A stretch of 6,026 bases of DNA from REEB95 sp050729555 (GCA_050729555.1 JBOHLR010000133.1:1-6026), one strand, 5' to 3'; positions 1 to 5,519 are shown, counted from the first letter of the stretch. The notes: a model not told the origin generated them from the sequence alone. Program-made: numbers and translations.

Positions 1-158
1 ACATGGATAAGGTCGAAACCGTCGACGTCGACCAATCGCTTGCGGGACGGCTGCTCGGTTACGGCGACATCGTCGTGCGTGGCACCGGATCGAGCATCGA
101 GCCGTTCCGCAAGATCGCCGCGCCACTCGATTTCCGCAATCAGGTGACGGCGCGCTGA
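1..158 (+). CDS. PH-domain (bPH_2-type) protein, C-terminal end only
   Basis: This is the last 51 complete codons of a gene that begins before the window, ending at the TGA at 156-158. The visible peptide contains VDVDQSLAGRLLGYGDIVV, then RGTGSSIEPFRKIAAP and a closing FRNQV. This QSLxGRLLGYGD-RGTG-EPFRxIAxP pattern is what I know from the C-terminal half of bacterial pleckstrin-homology domains (bPH_2, formerly DUF304, as in YdbS/YdbT-like proteins). These are usually small proteins with one or two N-terminal membrane helices; that part lies outside the window and cannot be checked. Molecular function is generally unknown for the family. The gene converges on the methyltransferase gene with only four bases between the two stop codons. 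An ATG at position 3 is in frame but is internal to the domain, not a start. Confidence 0.8.
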   Translation, partial: MDKVETVDVDQSLAGRLLGYGDIVVRGTGSSIEPFRKIAAPLDFRNQVTAR

Positions 159-166
159 GCGCTCAG
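155..166. repeat. 12-bp perfect palindrome spanning two convergent stop codons
   Basis: CTGAGCGCTCAG is self-complementary over all 12 bases. Its left TGA (156-158) stops the PH-domain gene and the complement of its right TCA (163-165) stops the FkbM methyltransferase gene. Part of the symmetry is automatic when two TGA stops face each other, but the GCGC centre and the flanking C/G pair are additional. No T-run follows on either strand, so I do not call it an intrinsic terminator. Confidence 0.6.
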
Positions 167-969
167 GCCCGATCGGTCCAACGTCGGTCGGCGCGGAGCG
201 GCGATTCATCCGGCACGAACAGCGCGTCGAGCTGCGCCAAGGCGCCATCCAACGGACGCCGGCCGAAGCCGACAAGGTCGAACATGACGAAACCGCGCGA
301 TTTCAAATAGGCGATCACATCGCCAATTTCGGGCCCGTCTTTGATAGTCGCCAATGTGCTGGTTTCGACGACGATGGCGTCGATGTCGCGGATGCGCTCG
401 CCCATCCCTTGCAGAACCCTCAGCTCCGAGCCCTGCACGTCGATCTTCGCCAAGGCCGGCCGATCGAATGCGCCGACGAGCGTATCGAAGCGGCGCACGG
501 CAACGGCTTCGCGTCGTCGCACGGTGCGCGGTCCAACCTCTTCGAAGAATGTCGAACCTTGAATGTCGTCGCGTATCTCGATTTCAAGTTCGCCGTCGTG
601 GTCGGCGAGCGCGACGTTAAGCACCTCGCAATCGAGCTGACCCGCGAGGCGCCGCATGTAGGGCAGAGATTCTTGCGTCGGGTCGACCAGATAGTAGAAC
701 GCGTCCGGGAATTCGCGATAAAGGTCGAAGGTGCCGAACGCGACGCCGATGTCGAAGACGGTGCGCGGCTGAAAGCCGTGACGCTTCAAAACGGCCGCGG
801 CGACACGCCATGACGGCGCCGGCTGCGACGTCAAACGTCCCTTGATCGGTCGCAATGCCTGCTTGATCGACGCCCCGAACCCAAGCGGGTCTTGCGATCC
901 GTCTATCTTCGGTCGCGCCGCTGTCACCAGCGCGAAATGAAAAAATTTTGCACCCTCGCTTGCTATCAC
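163..969 (-). CDS. FkbM family SAM-dependent methyltransferase
   Basis: This 268-residue protein has the FkbM-type Rossmann methyltransferase layout. Motif I is VFDIGVAFGTF (71-81). An acidic strand end follows at YLVDPTQE (93-100, D96 the likely ribose contact), then NVALADHDGE (118-127) and the family signature KIDVQGSELRVLQGM (175-189). FkbM-type enzymes mostly O-methylate sugars or polyketide hydroxyls; in bacteria many act on surface polysaccharide or glycolipid. The substrate here is not readable. Motif I has V-A where many members have A-N, a variant I associate with alphaproteobacterial members. No signal peptide or membrane helix is seen, so it is probably cytoplasmic. The start used is GTG at 969-967; there is no convincing Shine-Dalgarno and no in-frame ATG before the domain. 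Another GTG at V15 is possible, so the N-terminus is uncertain by about 15 residues. It stands alone on its strand. Confidence 0.85.
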   Translation of the reverse strand: MIASEGAKFFHFALVTAARPKIDGSQDPLGFGASIKQALRPIKGRLTSQPAPSWRVAAAVLKRHGFQPRTVFDIGVAFGTFDLYREFPDAFYYLVDPTQESLPYMRRLAGQLDCEVLNVALADHDGELEIEIRDDIQGSTFFEEVGPRTVRRREAVAVRRFDTLVGAFDRPALAKIDVQGSELRVLQGMGERIRDIDAIVVETSTLATIKDGPEIGDVIAYLKSRGFVMFDLVGFGRRPLDGALAQLDALFVPDESPLRADRRWTDRA

Positions 970-1248
970 CGATCCGCGGCGCCGGCCGTGATCATTCCGT
1001 GAGCCTTGACACGCGCAAGCGATGTCGCCGGAAATCTCGGCGTCGGCCGTATCTATTGCGTTGCATCGCGTTCAATGCGCGCGGTTATCCGCCGTCGGAC
1101 GTACCTGAAGACGTCGCGCGATATTCGATCGAGCGCGCGGCTGACGACATTACTGCGGTATGTTGCGCGAATTTCTGCTTGCCGCGGAACTCGGCCGTTG
1201 GCCGGCGCGCGATCCGCGCTCGGTTGGCGGCGACGGGCACGGCGTACG

Positions 1249-1264
1249 TTAACCGTTTGCTAAC
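1249..1264 (+). promoter_or_regulatory. Candidate CtrA-type binding box upstream of the kinase
   Basis: The bases read TTAA, seven bases, then CTAAC. The alphaproteobacterial CtrA consensus is TTAA-N7-TTAAC, so there is one mismatch (C for T in the right half) and the spacing is exact. It ends 62 bases before the proposed kinase ATG, a suitable place for activation or repression. The match is by eye; binding is inferred. Confidence 0.4.
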
Positions 1265-1277
1265 CCTATTTCGGCGA

Positions 1278-1291
1278 GTACGGCACCGTAC
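1278..1291. promoter_or_regulatory. Inverted repeat, possible operator
   Basis: GTACGG-CA-CCGTAC is a perfect 6-base inverted repeat around a 2-base centre, 13 bases after the CtrA-type box and 35 bases before the kinase start. A 2-base centre is too short for an RNA hairpin loop, so a dimeric regulator site is the more natural reading. The regulator is unknown. Confidence 0.25.
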
Positions 1292-1326
1292 GATTTTAAG
1301 ACATTCCTCAGGGCGTCGGCCTTCTA

Positions 1327-3138
1327 ATGGGAGGCTATTTCTGCGGACACAAGTCGATGGCGGATCCGAAACCGATCATATTGCCGTCAACGTCTGACGA
1401 CGCCGTGCGGCCCACATCTCCGGTGCGGCCGACGAAGGTTCTCGTCGCCGCCGGCGTCGTCATTGGCGCCGTCCTCACCTTCATCGCGGTGGCGCTGCTG
1501 GTTCATCTCTACGACGGGGCGACCGAGCAGACGCGACAGACCCTTTCGAGCCTCGACATCGTCTTGGCCGAGCAGACCGAACGTTCGCTCGACGAAGTCG
1601 ACATCACGCTCAAGGATGCGCTGGCCCTCTTGTTGAAGCAGCACGGTCAGGCATTCGCACAGAACATCCATGCGCTTTATGGCGGTCGTGCGGTAACGCG
1701 GTTGCTGCGCGCCGAGTACGGCAGCATGCCGCAACTCGCGAGCATCGCGCTTTTCGACGCGCGCGGCCGCATGGTCAACTCGTGGGACGACACCGCGCAC
1801 CCGAATCTCGACATTTCATTCCGCAGCTATTTTCAGCGCGCGCGCGATAATCGCACACCCGCCCAGTTCATTAGCGAGCCCGTCAAATTCCAAACCACCG
1901 GCTTGCCGGTCGTCCTGATGGTGCGCCGCCTGGAAGCACCGGATGGTTCGTTTGCCGGACTCATCAGCGGCGCCATCCCGCTCGATTATTTCACGAACCT
2001 CTACCGCGACATCTATCTCGGCCCCGGTACCGCGGTCTCTTTGTTCGAGCGCAGCGGGCTCCTGCTGGCGCGCTATCCGCCATCGCCGGCGCTCGGCACG
2101 AACGTCGCGGATCGCGTTGCCTTTCCCCAGGTTCTCGCGCACGACGTGGCAGGCGTGATTCACAGCCCCGGTCACATCCTCGGCAAACCGCTCTTCATCG
2201 CGACGCATGCGCTCAACGATCTGCCGTTGGCCGTCAACGTGATCATGACCGATGAGCGCGCCTATGCCGTGTGGCGTAGCGAATTCATCAGCGTCGTCAT
2301 CGCCCTCACGGTCATTCTCGGCATGATTGCCCTGCTGACGGTCCTCGCTCGGCGGCACTTCGCGTCTTACGTCAACCTTGCCGAGGCGCGGCTCGAAACC
2401 AGCCGCGCGACCGAGGCCCGCGCCCGCGCCGAGGCGATGACGCAGGCGAAATCGCGTTTCCTCGCCAACATGAGCCACGAGCTCCGCACGCCGCTCAACG
2501 CCATTATCGGCTTTTCCGAAATCATCGAGACCGCGATGCTTGGCCCGCTTCAATTGCGCTATCGCGAATACGCCCAAGACATCCGTACGTCAGGCGCTCA
2601 TCTGCTGGAAATCGTCAACGACATCCTCGATCTCAGCAAGGCGGAGGCCAATGTGCTCAGGGTCGGGCGCGAACCGCTCAACGTGGCTGCCATCGTCGGC
2701 GAAGTCGACCGCCTCGTCCGCATCCAAGCCGAACGCGCCAAAGTCAACTTCGATACGCGGCTCGATCCCGATCTGCCGGCGGTGATCGGCGACGAGACGC
2801 GTTTCCGCCAGATCCTGATCAACCTGGTTTCCAATGCATTGAAGTTCACCCCTGCCGGCGGCTCGGTCACCGTCTCGGCGCGCAAGACGGCCAAACACAT
2901 GGTGATCGAGGTCAAGGACACCGGCATCGGCATGGCCGAAGAGGATATACCGGCCGCGTTGCGACCGTTCGAGCAACTCGACAATAGCATCGCGCGCAAA
3001 TACGGCGGCGCTGGCCTCGGCCTGCCGCTGACCAAGCATCTCGTCGAATTGCTCGGCGGTCGGTTCTCGATCACCAGCGCCGTCGACAAGGGCACGACCG
3101 TCGCCATCGAATTCGAGTGCCAGCGGCGCGCCGCCTGA
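1327..3138 (+). CDS. Membrane sensor histidine kinase with periplasmic Cache-like domain
   Basis: This 603-residue protein is a complete class I histidine kinase of the inner membrane. A first membrane helix (about 37-61) is followed by a periplasmic region of some 255 residues whose middle (about 138-250) has the strand pattern of a double-Cache/PDC ligand sensor. A second helix spans about 319-342. A short Ala/Arg/Glu-rich coiled linker (350-374) leads to the DHp domain with H-box FLANMSHELRTPLNAIIGFS (phosphoacceptor H384). The ATP domain shows N-box INLVSNALKF (N503), G1 DTGIGM (531-536), F-box PFEQ (547-550) and G2 GGAGLGL (560-566), so it should be active. There is no receiver domain and no neighbouring response regulator, so it is an orphan. 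The DHp pattern FSEII-(x)-GPL-(x)-YREYAQDI-(x)-SGAHLLEIVNDILDLSK resembles alphaproteobacterial PleC/DivJ-type kinases. The ligand is unknown. ATG 1327 is used; ATG 1357 (M11) is equally possible, as neither has a well-spaced ribosome site. Confidence 0.93.
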   Translation: MGGYFCGHKSMADPKPIILPSTSDDAVRPTSPVRPTKVLVAAGVVIGAVLTFIAVALLVHLYDGATEQTRQTLSSLDIVLAEQTERSLDEVDITLKDALALLLKQHGQAFAQNIHALYGGRAVTRLLRAEYGSMPQLASIALFDARGRMVNSWDDTAHPNLDISFRSYFQRARDNRTPAQFISEPVKFQTTGLPVVLMVRRLEAPDGSFAGLISGAIPLDYFTNLYRDIYLGPGTAVSLFERSGLLLARYPPSPALGTNVADRVAFPQVLAHDVAGVIHSPGHILGKPLFIATHALNDLPLAVNVIMTDERAYAVWRSEFISVVIALTVILGMIALLTVLARRHFASYVNLAEARLETSRATEARARAEAMTQAKSRFLANMSHELRTPLNAIIGFSEIIETAMLGPLQLRYREYAQDIRTSGAHLLEIVNDILDLSKAEANVLRVGREPLNVAAIVGEVDRLVRIQAERAKVNFDTRLDPDLPAVIGDETRFRQILINLVSNALKFTPAGGSVTVSARKTAKHMVIEVKDTGIGMAEEDIPAALRPFEQLDNSIARKYGGAGLGLPLTKHLVELLGGRFSITSAVDKGTTVAIEFECQRRAA

Positions 3139-3150
3139 CGGCGCCGTCAG
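3135..3150. repeat. 16-bp perfect palindrome spanning two convergent stop codons
   Basis: CTGACGGCGCCGTCAG is fully self-complementary. TGA at 3136-3138 ends the kinase gene and the complement of TCA at 3147-3149 ends the lipoprotein gene. In RNA it could form a 6-bp stem with a GCGC loop on either strand, but no T-run follows, so intrinsic termination is doubtful. It repeats the architecture at 155-166. Confidence 0.6.
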
Positions 3151-3743
3151 TCGCCTTTCGACGTTCCGGCGTCCTCGTCGGGACGGAAATCCTGCGTCTT
3201 CCAGCCGATGAAGAGCAGGACTTTGTATTGCCGGTCGTGGGAAAAACCGTAAACCGGTCCGCTCGCTCCGATGGATGCACCGGTCGCGTTGCTGTAATCG
3301 GCCACCGTCAGTTTCGACACGCCGATATCCTCCTTCCGGCTATAGAGCGCGATCTCCGGGAACGTCAGACTTCCGGCGAGCGGGATCGGCACGTCGAACG
3401 ACGGAATGCCGATCAAGAATTCCCTCTTATCTATCGATTGCGCGCCGTTGCGCATCTCGACCACGAGATCGGCGACCTTGCGGTCGGCGGTCAACCGCGC
3501 ACCGTCTTTTAATATAAGCGCGTGAACGGCAGCGATGGTGTATTCGGCGTCGAGGCCCTTGTAGTTCGATGCGTCGACGAAGACGGCCTTGCCGTTAACA
3601 TCGAGCTTGAGTTCGCCGACTGCGCGATCCGCCGCGCTCGAGATCAACATTTCTTCGGTCGCCGTGCGCTGCGGCTCCGTCTGCCGCATCGTCGTGCACG
3701 ACGCTAACAAAAATGCCAGCGTCACCGCGATCGCAAATCGCAT
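3147..3743 (-). CDS. Small lipoprotein (possibly DUF6655-type)
   Basis: The chosen ATG (3743-3741) gives 198 residues. The open frame extends five codons further to a TTG, but that TTG overlaps the Shine-Dalgarno of the ATG. The N-terminus MRFAIAVTLAFLLASC is a textbook lipoprotein signal with lipobox LLASC and lipidated Cys16. Residue +2 is Thr, not Asp, so Lol-dependent outer-membrane sorting is expected. The mature part starts TTMRQTEPQRTATEEMLISS and continues with conserved-looking blocks KAVFVDASNYKGLD, ADLVVEMRNGAQSID, and GIPSFDVPIPLAGSLTFPEI, then GPVYGFSHDRQYKVLLF near the C-terminus. From memory this matches a family of alphaproteobacterial lipoproteins annotated DUF6655; the number needs checking. 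No enzymatic motif is visible and function is unknown. The gene lies 88 bases downstream of the class I methyltransferase on the same strand and converges on the kinase. Confidence 0.85.
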   Translation of the reverse strand: MRFAIAVTLAFLLASCTTMRQTEPQRTATEEMLISSAADRAVGELKLDVNGKAVFVDASNYKGLDAEYTIAAVHALILKDGARLTADRKVADLVVEMRNGAQSIDKREFLIGIPSFDVPIPLAGSLTFPEIALYSRKEDIGVSKLTVADYSNATGASIGASGPVYGFSHDRQYKVLLFIGWKTQDFRPDEDAGTSKGD

Positions 3744-3751
3744 TCGCTCCG

Positions 3752-3756
3752 CCTCC
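3752..3756 (-). promoter_or_regulatory. Shine-Dalgarno fixing the lipoprotein start
   Basis: On the minus strand GGAGG (3756 to 3752) stands eight bases before the ATG at 3743. This spacing favours that ATG over the TTG at 3758, which overlaps the site, and yields a standard lipoprotein signal peptide. Confidence 0.8.
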
Positions 3757-3785
3757 AAATAGCACTGGCGAGATAACGGCGGCAG

Positions 3786-3804
3786 CGCGGGGCCGTTCCC
3801 CGCG
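3786..3804 (-). other. GC-rich hairpin between methyltransferase and lipoprotein genes
   Basis: CGCGGGG and CCCCGCG form a perfect 7-bp stem with a 5-base loop. The hairpin lies 28 bases after the methyltransferase stop and 43 bases before the lipoprotein ATG. No T-run follows in the direction of transcription, so it may weaken read-through or stabilise a 3' end, but I do not call it a terminator. It leaves open whether the two genes share a transcript. Confidence 0.4.
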
Positions 3805-3831
3805 GCTCAATGCGCAAAAAATGCCGGTGCG

Positions 3832-4584
3832 TCAGGCCGCCGGGCGGGCGGCAAGCGTAGACTTCGCGGCGGCGCGCGCGGGCTTGCGCAAAACGAAGAA
3901 GATCCAGCCCTGGAGACAATGGAGCGGCGCGATACGCTCAAGCAGCTTCTGATAGGCGGTTGCGAGCAAGAACATCGGCCCGTTGAACATGAAATAGCTC
4001 GGGTACTGGCCGAGATAGCGGAACTCGGCGATCTCAAGGCCGTGGCGTGCCGCGAACCGCGCAACGTCGCGCCGCGTATTGACCCGATACGCCGTCGGAA
4101 AGACATCCTCTTCGGCGCGGCCTTCCGTGCGGCGAACGATCCACGGATGGAAACGATTCGGGATGATCCGCGCCGCCAGCGAGGCGTAGTCCCATTTGTT
4201 GGCGGTGAGCCCGATGTAGCGACCGCCGGGCATCAGCAGCCGTGCAATCTCGGCGAAGACGGCATCGGGGTCGGTGACGTGTTCAAGCACCGCCTGGCTG
4301 TACATCAGATCGACCGAGTTGGCGGCGACGCCCGTGTCGGCAAGATCGCGCCGCCGCAATTCGAGATCGTTCGGCGCGTCCGCGAACGCCACTTGGTCGA
4401 CGCCGATGAGGCGCCGCGCACGGCCGCGGAAATGCGTCAACGTCGACGCGCGCCGGCCGCAACCGGCATCGAGCACGGTGGCGTCGGGCGCCAACAGCTC
4501 CTCGATGCGGTGGCGCAGGACCGTATAGGGGTGCAGGTAACGGCCGAAATAGCGATGCTTGAGACGTTGCGACAACGACGACAT
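3832..4584 (-). CDS. Class I SAM-dependent methyltransferase (Methyltransf_11-like)
   Basis: This 250-residue protein has SAM-binding motif I VLDAGCGRR (37-45) and an acidic ribose contact in LIGVDQ (59-64, D63). The motif IV region is DLMYSQAVLEHVTDPD (92-107), whose LEHV signature is typical of Methyltransf_11/25 enzymes, and the post-motif LLMPGGRYIGLTANKWDYA runs 116-134. The C-terminal third (about 190-235) is rich in aromatic and hydrophobic residues (YPSYFMFNGPMFLLATAYQK, GWIFFVLRKP) and may be membrane-associated or bind a lipid-linked substrate. Enzymes of this shape often methylate sugars or lipid intermediates, but the substrate cannot be read. The ATG at 4584 follows a GGGGA that is only a few bases away, slightly close for a Shine-Dalgarno. 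It is divergent from the 99-residue gene and 88 bases upstream of the lipoprotein on the same strand. Confidence 0.88.
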   Translation of the reverse strand: MSSLSQRLKHRYFGRYLHPYTVLRHRIEELLAPDATVLDAGCGRRASTLTHFRGRARRLIGVDQVAFADAPNDLELRRRDLADTGVAANSVDLMYSQAVLEHVTDPDAVFAEIARLLMPGGRYIGLTANKWDYASLAARIIPNRFHPWIVRRTEGRAEEDVFPTAYRVNTRRDVARFAARHGLEIAEFRYLGQYPSYFMFNGPMFLLATAYQKLLERIAPLHCLQGWIFFVLRKPARAAAKSTLAARPAA

Positions 4585-4697
4585 CGGTCCCCGATTTTTC
4601 TTTTGCCCGTCTCGATGAGCGCGCGCGCGAGCCTCGTCGTTGAGGTAACGCCGTTTTCACAATCAATACAAGCTTAACGAGACAAATCTATCATTAA

Positions 4698-4710
4698 TAT
4701 CAATTGTTTG
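4698..4710 (+). promoter_or_regulatory. IHF-like site in the divergent spacer
   Basis: TATCAATTGTTTG matches the enterobacterial IHF consensus WATCAA-N4-TTR at every defined position. It lies in the AT-rich island 114 bases upstream of the methyltransferase ATG. IHF is widespread in alphaproteobacteria, but in an AT-rich patch a chance match is not rare, so this is only a candidate. Confidence 0.35.
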
Positions 4711-4760
4711 TCGGCCGTTTTTACATCGGACCCGGGGCGCGCGACGATGACGGCAGCGCT

Positions 4761-4785
4761 CGCAACGTGATTCGTCGGCGTTGCG
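4761..4785. repeat. 7-bp inverted repeat with 11-base spacer
   Basis: CGCAACG (4761-4767) and CGTTGCG (4779-4785) are perfect inverted arms. The arm centres are 18 bases apart, close to two helical turns, which suits a dimeric DNA-binding protein; a weak RNA hairpin is also possible. No regulator can be named. Confidence 0.35.
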
Positions 4786-4824
4786 TCACCGAATTACCAG
4801 TGTTTTCAGCCATTAAACCGAGTG

Positions 4825-4840
4825 CTCCGTGCAGCCGGAG
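4825..4840. repeat. Short hairpin CTCCG/CGGAG
   Basis: CTCCG (4825-4829) and CGGAG (4836-4840) form a 5-bp stem with loop TGCAGC. The same arms occur at 5370-5374 and 5382-5386 downstream of the small gene, with a different loop. No T-run follows. The significance is unclear. Confidence 0.3.
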
Positions 4841-4864
4841 TATTCAGCTCGCCCGCCCCATTAC

Positions 4865-4889
4865 TTAACCATGACTGTAGGGATTAACC
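4865..4889 (+). promoter_or_regulatory. Direct TTAACC repeats, CtrA-half-site-like
   Basis: TTAACC occurs at 4865-4870 and 4884-4889, 19 bases apart, with a further TTAA at 4905-4908, 21 bases on. Each looks like a CtrA half-site, but the spacing is not the TTAA-N7-TTAA of a full box. The helical phasing at about two turns could still serve a protein binding one DNA face. They lie 90-130 bases before the small gene. Confidence 0.25.
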
Positions 4890-4984
4890 GTACTTTCTTG
4901 CATTTTAATGACCTTTTAGGATTGTACGGTCTGGGCTGCACACGTATTTTGGCCATCAAGAATTCTGCGCGAACAAAAGAACCC

Positions 4985-4990
4985 GAGGAG
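4985..4990 (+). promoter_or_regulatory. Shine-Dalgarno of the 99-residue gene
   Basis: GAGGAG ends five bases before ATG 4996. This near-ideal ribosome site is the main reason to prefer this frame over the longer overlapping frames on both strands. Confidence 0.75.
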
Positions 4991-4995
4991 AGAAC

Positions 4996-5295
4996 ATGGT
5001 CCGCCGCACGCATGCTTATGCGCGCCCGGGTTGGACGCCCGGCACCGGCGACGAATCCGCAGAGATTCTGTCGCGGCGGCGCTGGCGCATCATGCAGAGC
5101 GTTCTGCCGTTCGACAATGCGCTGGACCCCTTGCCGGCGTGGGTCCGTACGCCTGACCAGTTCGTTGGCTGGCTGTCGTGCCGGATCGACCAAGCGGGCC
5201 TGCGCGCTTATTTCCATGAAATCCAGACCGTCGCCCGACAAACGAGCGACCTCGAGCTGCTGCGTTTCGCGCGCAAATACCTCGGCCAAGTCTGA
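4996..5295 (+). CDS. Small hypothetical protein, 99 residues
   Basis: I do not recognise this protein. It is basic at the N-terminus (MVRRTHAYARPGW; SRRRWRIM at 26-33) and has no signal peptide, membrane helix, metal-binding cluster or nucleotide motif. The middle contains four Trp residues and PLPAWVRTPDQFVGWLSCRI (45-64). The C-terminal third (about 68-99) is predicted by eye to be amphipathic helix, containing YFHEIQTVARQTSDLELLRF and ending KYLGQV. Reality as a gene rests on the excellent ribosome site, strong G/C third-position bias and a protein-like composition, whereas the overlapping alternatives are poorer in these respects. It is probably cytoplasmic. It is monocistronic as far as can be seen: a hairpin follows its stop and a strong terminator lies 111 bases downstream. 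It may be a lineage-specific regulator or adaptor, but that is a guess. Confidence 0.7.
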   Translation: MVRRTHAYARPGWTPGTGDESAEILSRRRWRIMQSVLPFDNALDPLPAWVRTPDQFVGWLSCRIDQAGLRAYFHEIQTVARQTSDLELLRFARKYLGQV

Positions 5296-5298
5296 ACG

Positions 5299-5315
5299 GG
5301 CGGCGAACGGCCGCC
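5299..5315 (+). other. Hairpin just after the small gene
   Basis: GGCGGC (5299-5304) and GCCGCC (5310-5315) form a 6-bp GC stem with a GAACG loop, starting three bases after the stop codon. No T-run follows directly, so it could act as a 3' stabiliser or an imperfect terminator. Confidence 0.4.
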
Positions 5316-5320
5316 GCGCG

Positions 5321-5336
5321 TAAACACTTTATTAAC
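5321..5336 (+). promoter_or_regulatory. CtrA-type box ahead of candidate small RNA
   Basis: TAAA-N7-TTAAC has the exact spacing of the CtrA consensus TTAA-N7-TTAAC with one mismatch in the left half, and the right half continues as TTAACCAT, the favoured rhizobial half-site. It lies after the small gene's stop and its hairpin, where it would make sense as promoter DNA for the next transcript rather than for the small gene. Binding is inferred. Confidence 0.35.
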
Positions 5337-5344
5337 CATACGGC

Positions 5345-5437
5345 ATCATTTTGGGCGCGCGCTGTATTACTCCGGCATCGTCGGAGCGATCAGCCCCCCA
5401 ACTGAAGAGCCCCGGCATCGCCGCGGGCTCTTTTTTT
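5345..5437 (+). ncRNA. Candidate small RNA ending at the first terminator
   Basis: Between the small gene and the first terminator is a non-coding stretch with ordered structure. A hairpin of CTCCG (5370-5374) and CGGAG (5382-5386) has loop GCATCGT. A single-stranded C-rich run CAGCCCCCCAACTG (5391-5404) follows, and then the terminator stem. CCGGCATCG occurs at 5372-5380 and again at 5412-5420, each time forming the upper stem and loop of a hairpin. Exposed C-rich loops are typical of alphaproteobacterial trans-acting small RNAs that pair with ribosome sites, which suggests a regulatory RNA. The 5' end is not visible; the left limit given is a guess. The alternative is that this is only the 3' untranslated region of the 99-residue gene. 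I cannot assign a known RNA family by eye. Confidence 0.45.
5406..5437 (+). terminator. Strong intrinsic terminator 1
   Basis: GAGCCC (5407-5412) pairs with GGGCTC (5425-5430), and inside it CGGC (5413-5416) pairs with GCCG (5420-5423) around an ATC loop, with one bulged C at 5424. Seven T follow (5431-5437); the first can also pair with A5406. This is a classical rho-independent terminator on the plus strand. Confidence 0.9.
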
Positions 5438-5519
5438 GCGTCGGCGTCCTAGACGTCCGCGCGCGGCAGCATGGCGCAGAAATCAACTAAACCATTGATA
5501 AAACATAGAGTTCAAAATG

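Larger units (their letters stand above)
970..1326. other. Intergenic spacer between FkbM gene and histidine kinase gene
   Basis: This 357-base spacer separates the divergently read FkbM methyltransferase (minus) and histidine kinase (plus). I find no supportable gene: the open frames crossing it give arginine-rich peptides without a domain or a good ribosome site. The part nearest the kinase (1245-1300) is less GC-rich and holds two candidate sites listed separately, a CtrA-type box and a 14-base dyad. I could not place a convincing sigma-70 -35/-10 pair for either gene. Confidence 0.6.
4585..4995. other. Divergent intergenic regulatory region
   Basis: This 411-base spacer lies between the methyltransferase (minus) and the 99-residue gene (plus). 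I see no supportable gene; the open frames here are arginine-rich overlaps of the neighbours. Base composition is mixed: an AT-rich island at about 4655-4730, and a second AT-rich stretch at 4860-4930 just before the small gene. Candidate protein sites and inverted repeats are listed separately. A possible -35 (TTGCAT, 4898-4903) before the small gene lacks a convincing -10. Confidence 0.6.

Noticed and set aside
1006..1263. 85-codon open frame in the spacer before the kinase
   Set aside because: Arg-rich peptide, no ribosome site, no domain; typical of non-coding GC-rich DNA.
1816..2577. Long open frame antisense to the kinase (and a second one around 2590-3107)
   Set aside because: Both are complementary-strand shadows of a gene with intact kinase motifs; their peptides are rich in Arg/Asp/Glu/Ala with no domain.
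3786..3804. Intrinsic terminator after the class I methyltransferase
   Set aside because: The 7-bp stem is good but no T-run follows on the minus strand, so it is listed as a hairpin only.
4619..4629. Alternating GC run (possible Z-DNA or simple repeat)
   Set aside because: Only 11 bases in GC-rich DNA; expected by chance.
3919..4677. 252-codon plus-strand open frame across the methyltransferase
   Set aside because: The opposite strand carries a complete SAM-binding fold; this frame is a GC-rich shadow without recognisable motifs.
4865..4889. TTAACC pair as a full CtrA box
   Set aside because: The half-sites are 19 bases apart start to start, not the 11 required by TTAA-N7-TTAA; kept only as half-site repeats.
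4829..5323. 164-codon plus frame and a 142-codon minus frame overlapping the small gene
   Set aside because: Neither has a ribosome site comparable to GAGGAG before ATG 4996, and both run through the AT-rich regulatory stretch.
5445..5455. CGTC-CTA-GACG inverted repeat as an operator
   Set aside because: Four-base arms are too short to distinguish from chance.
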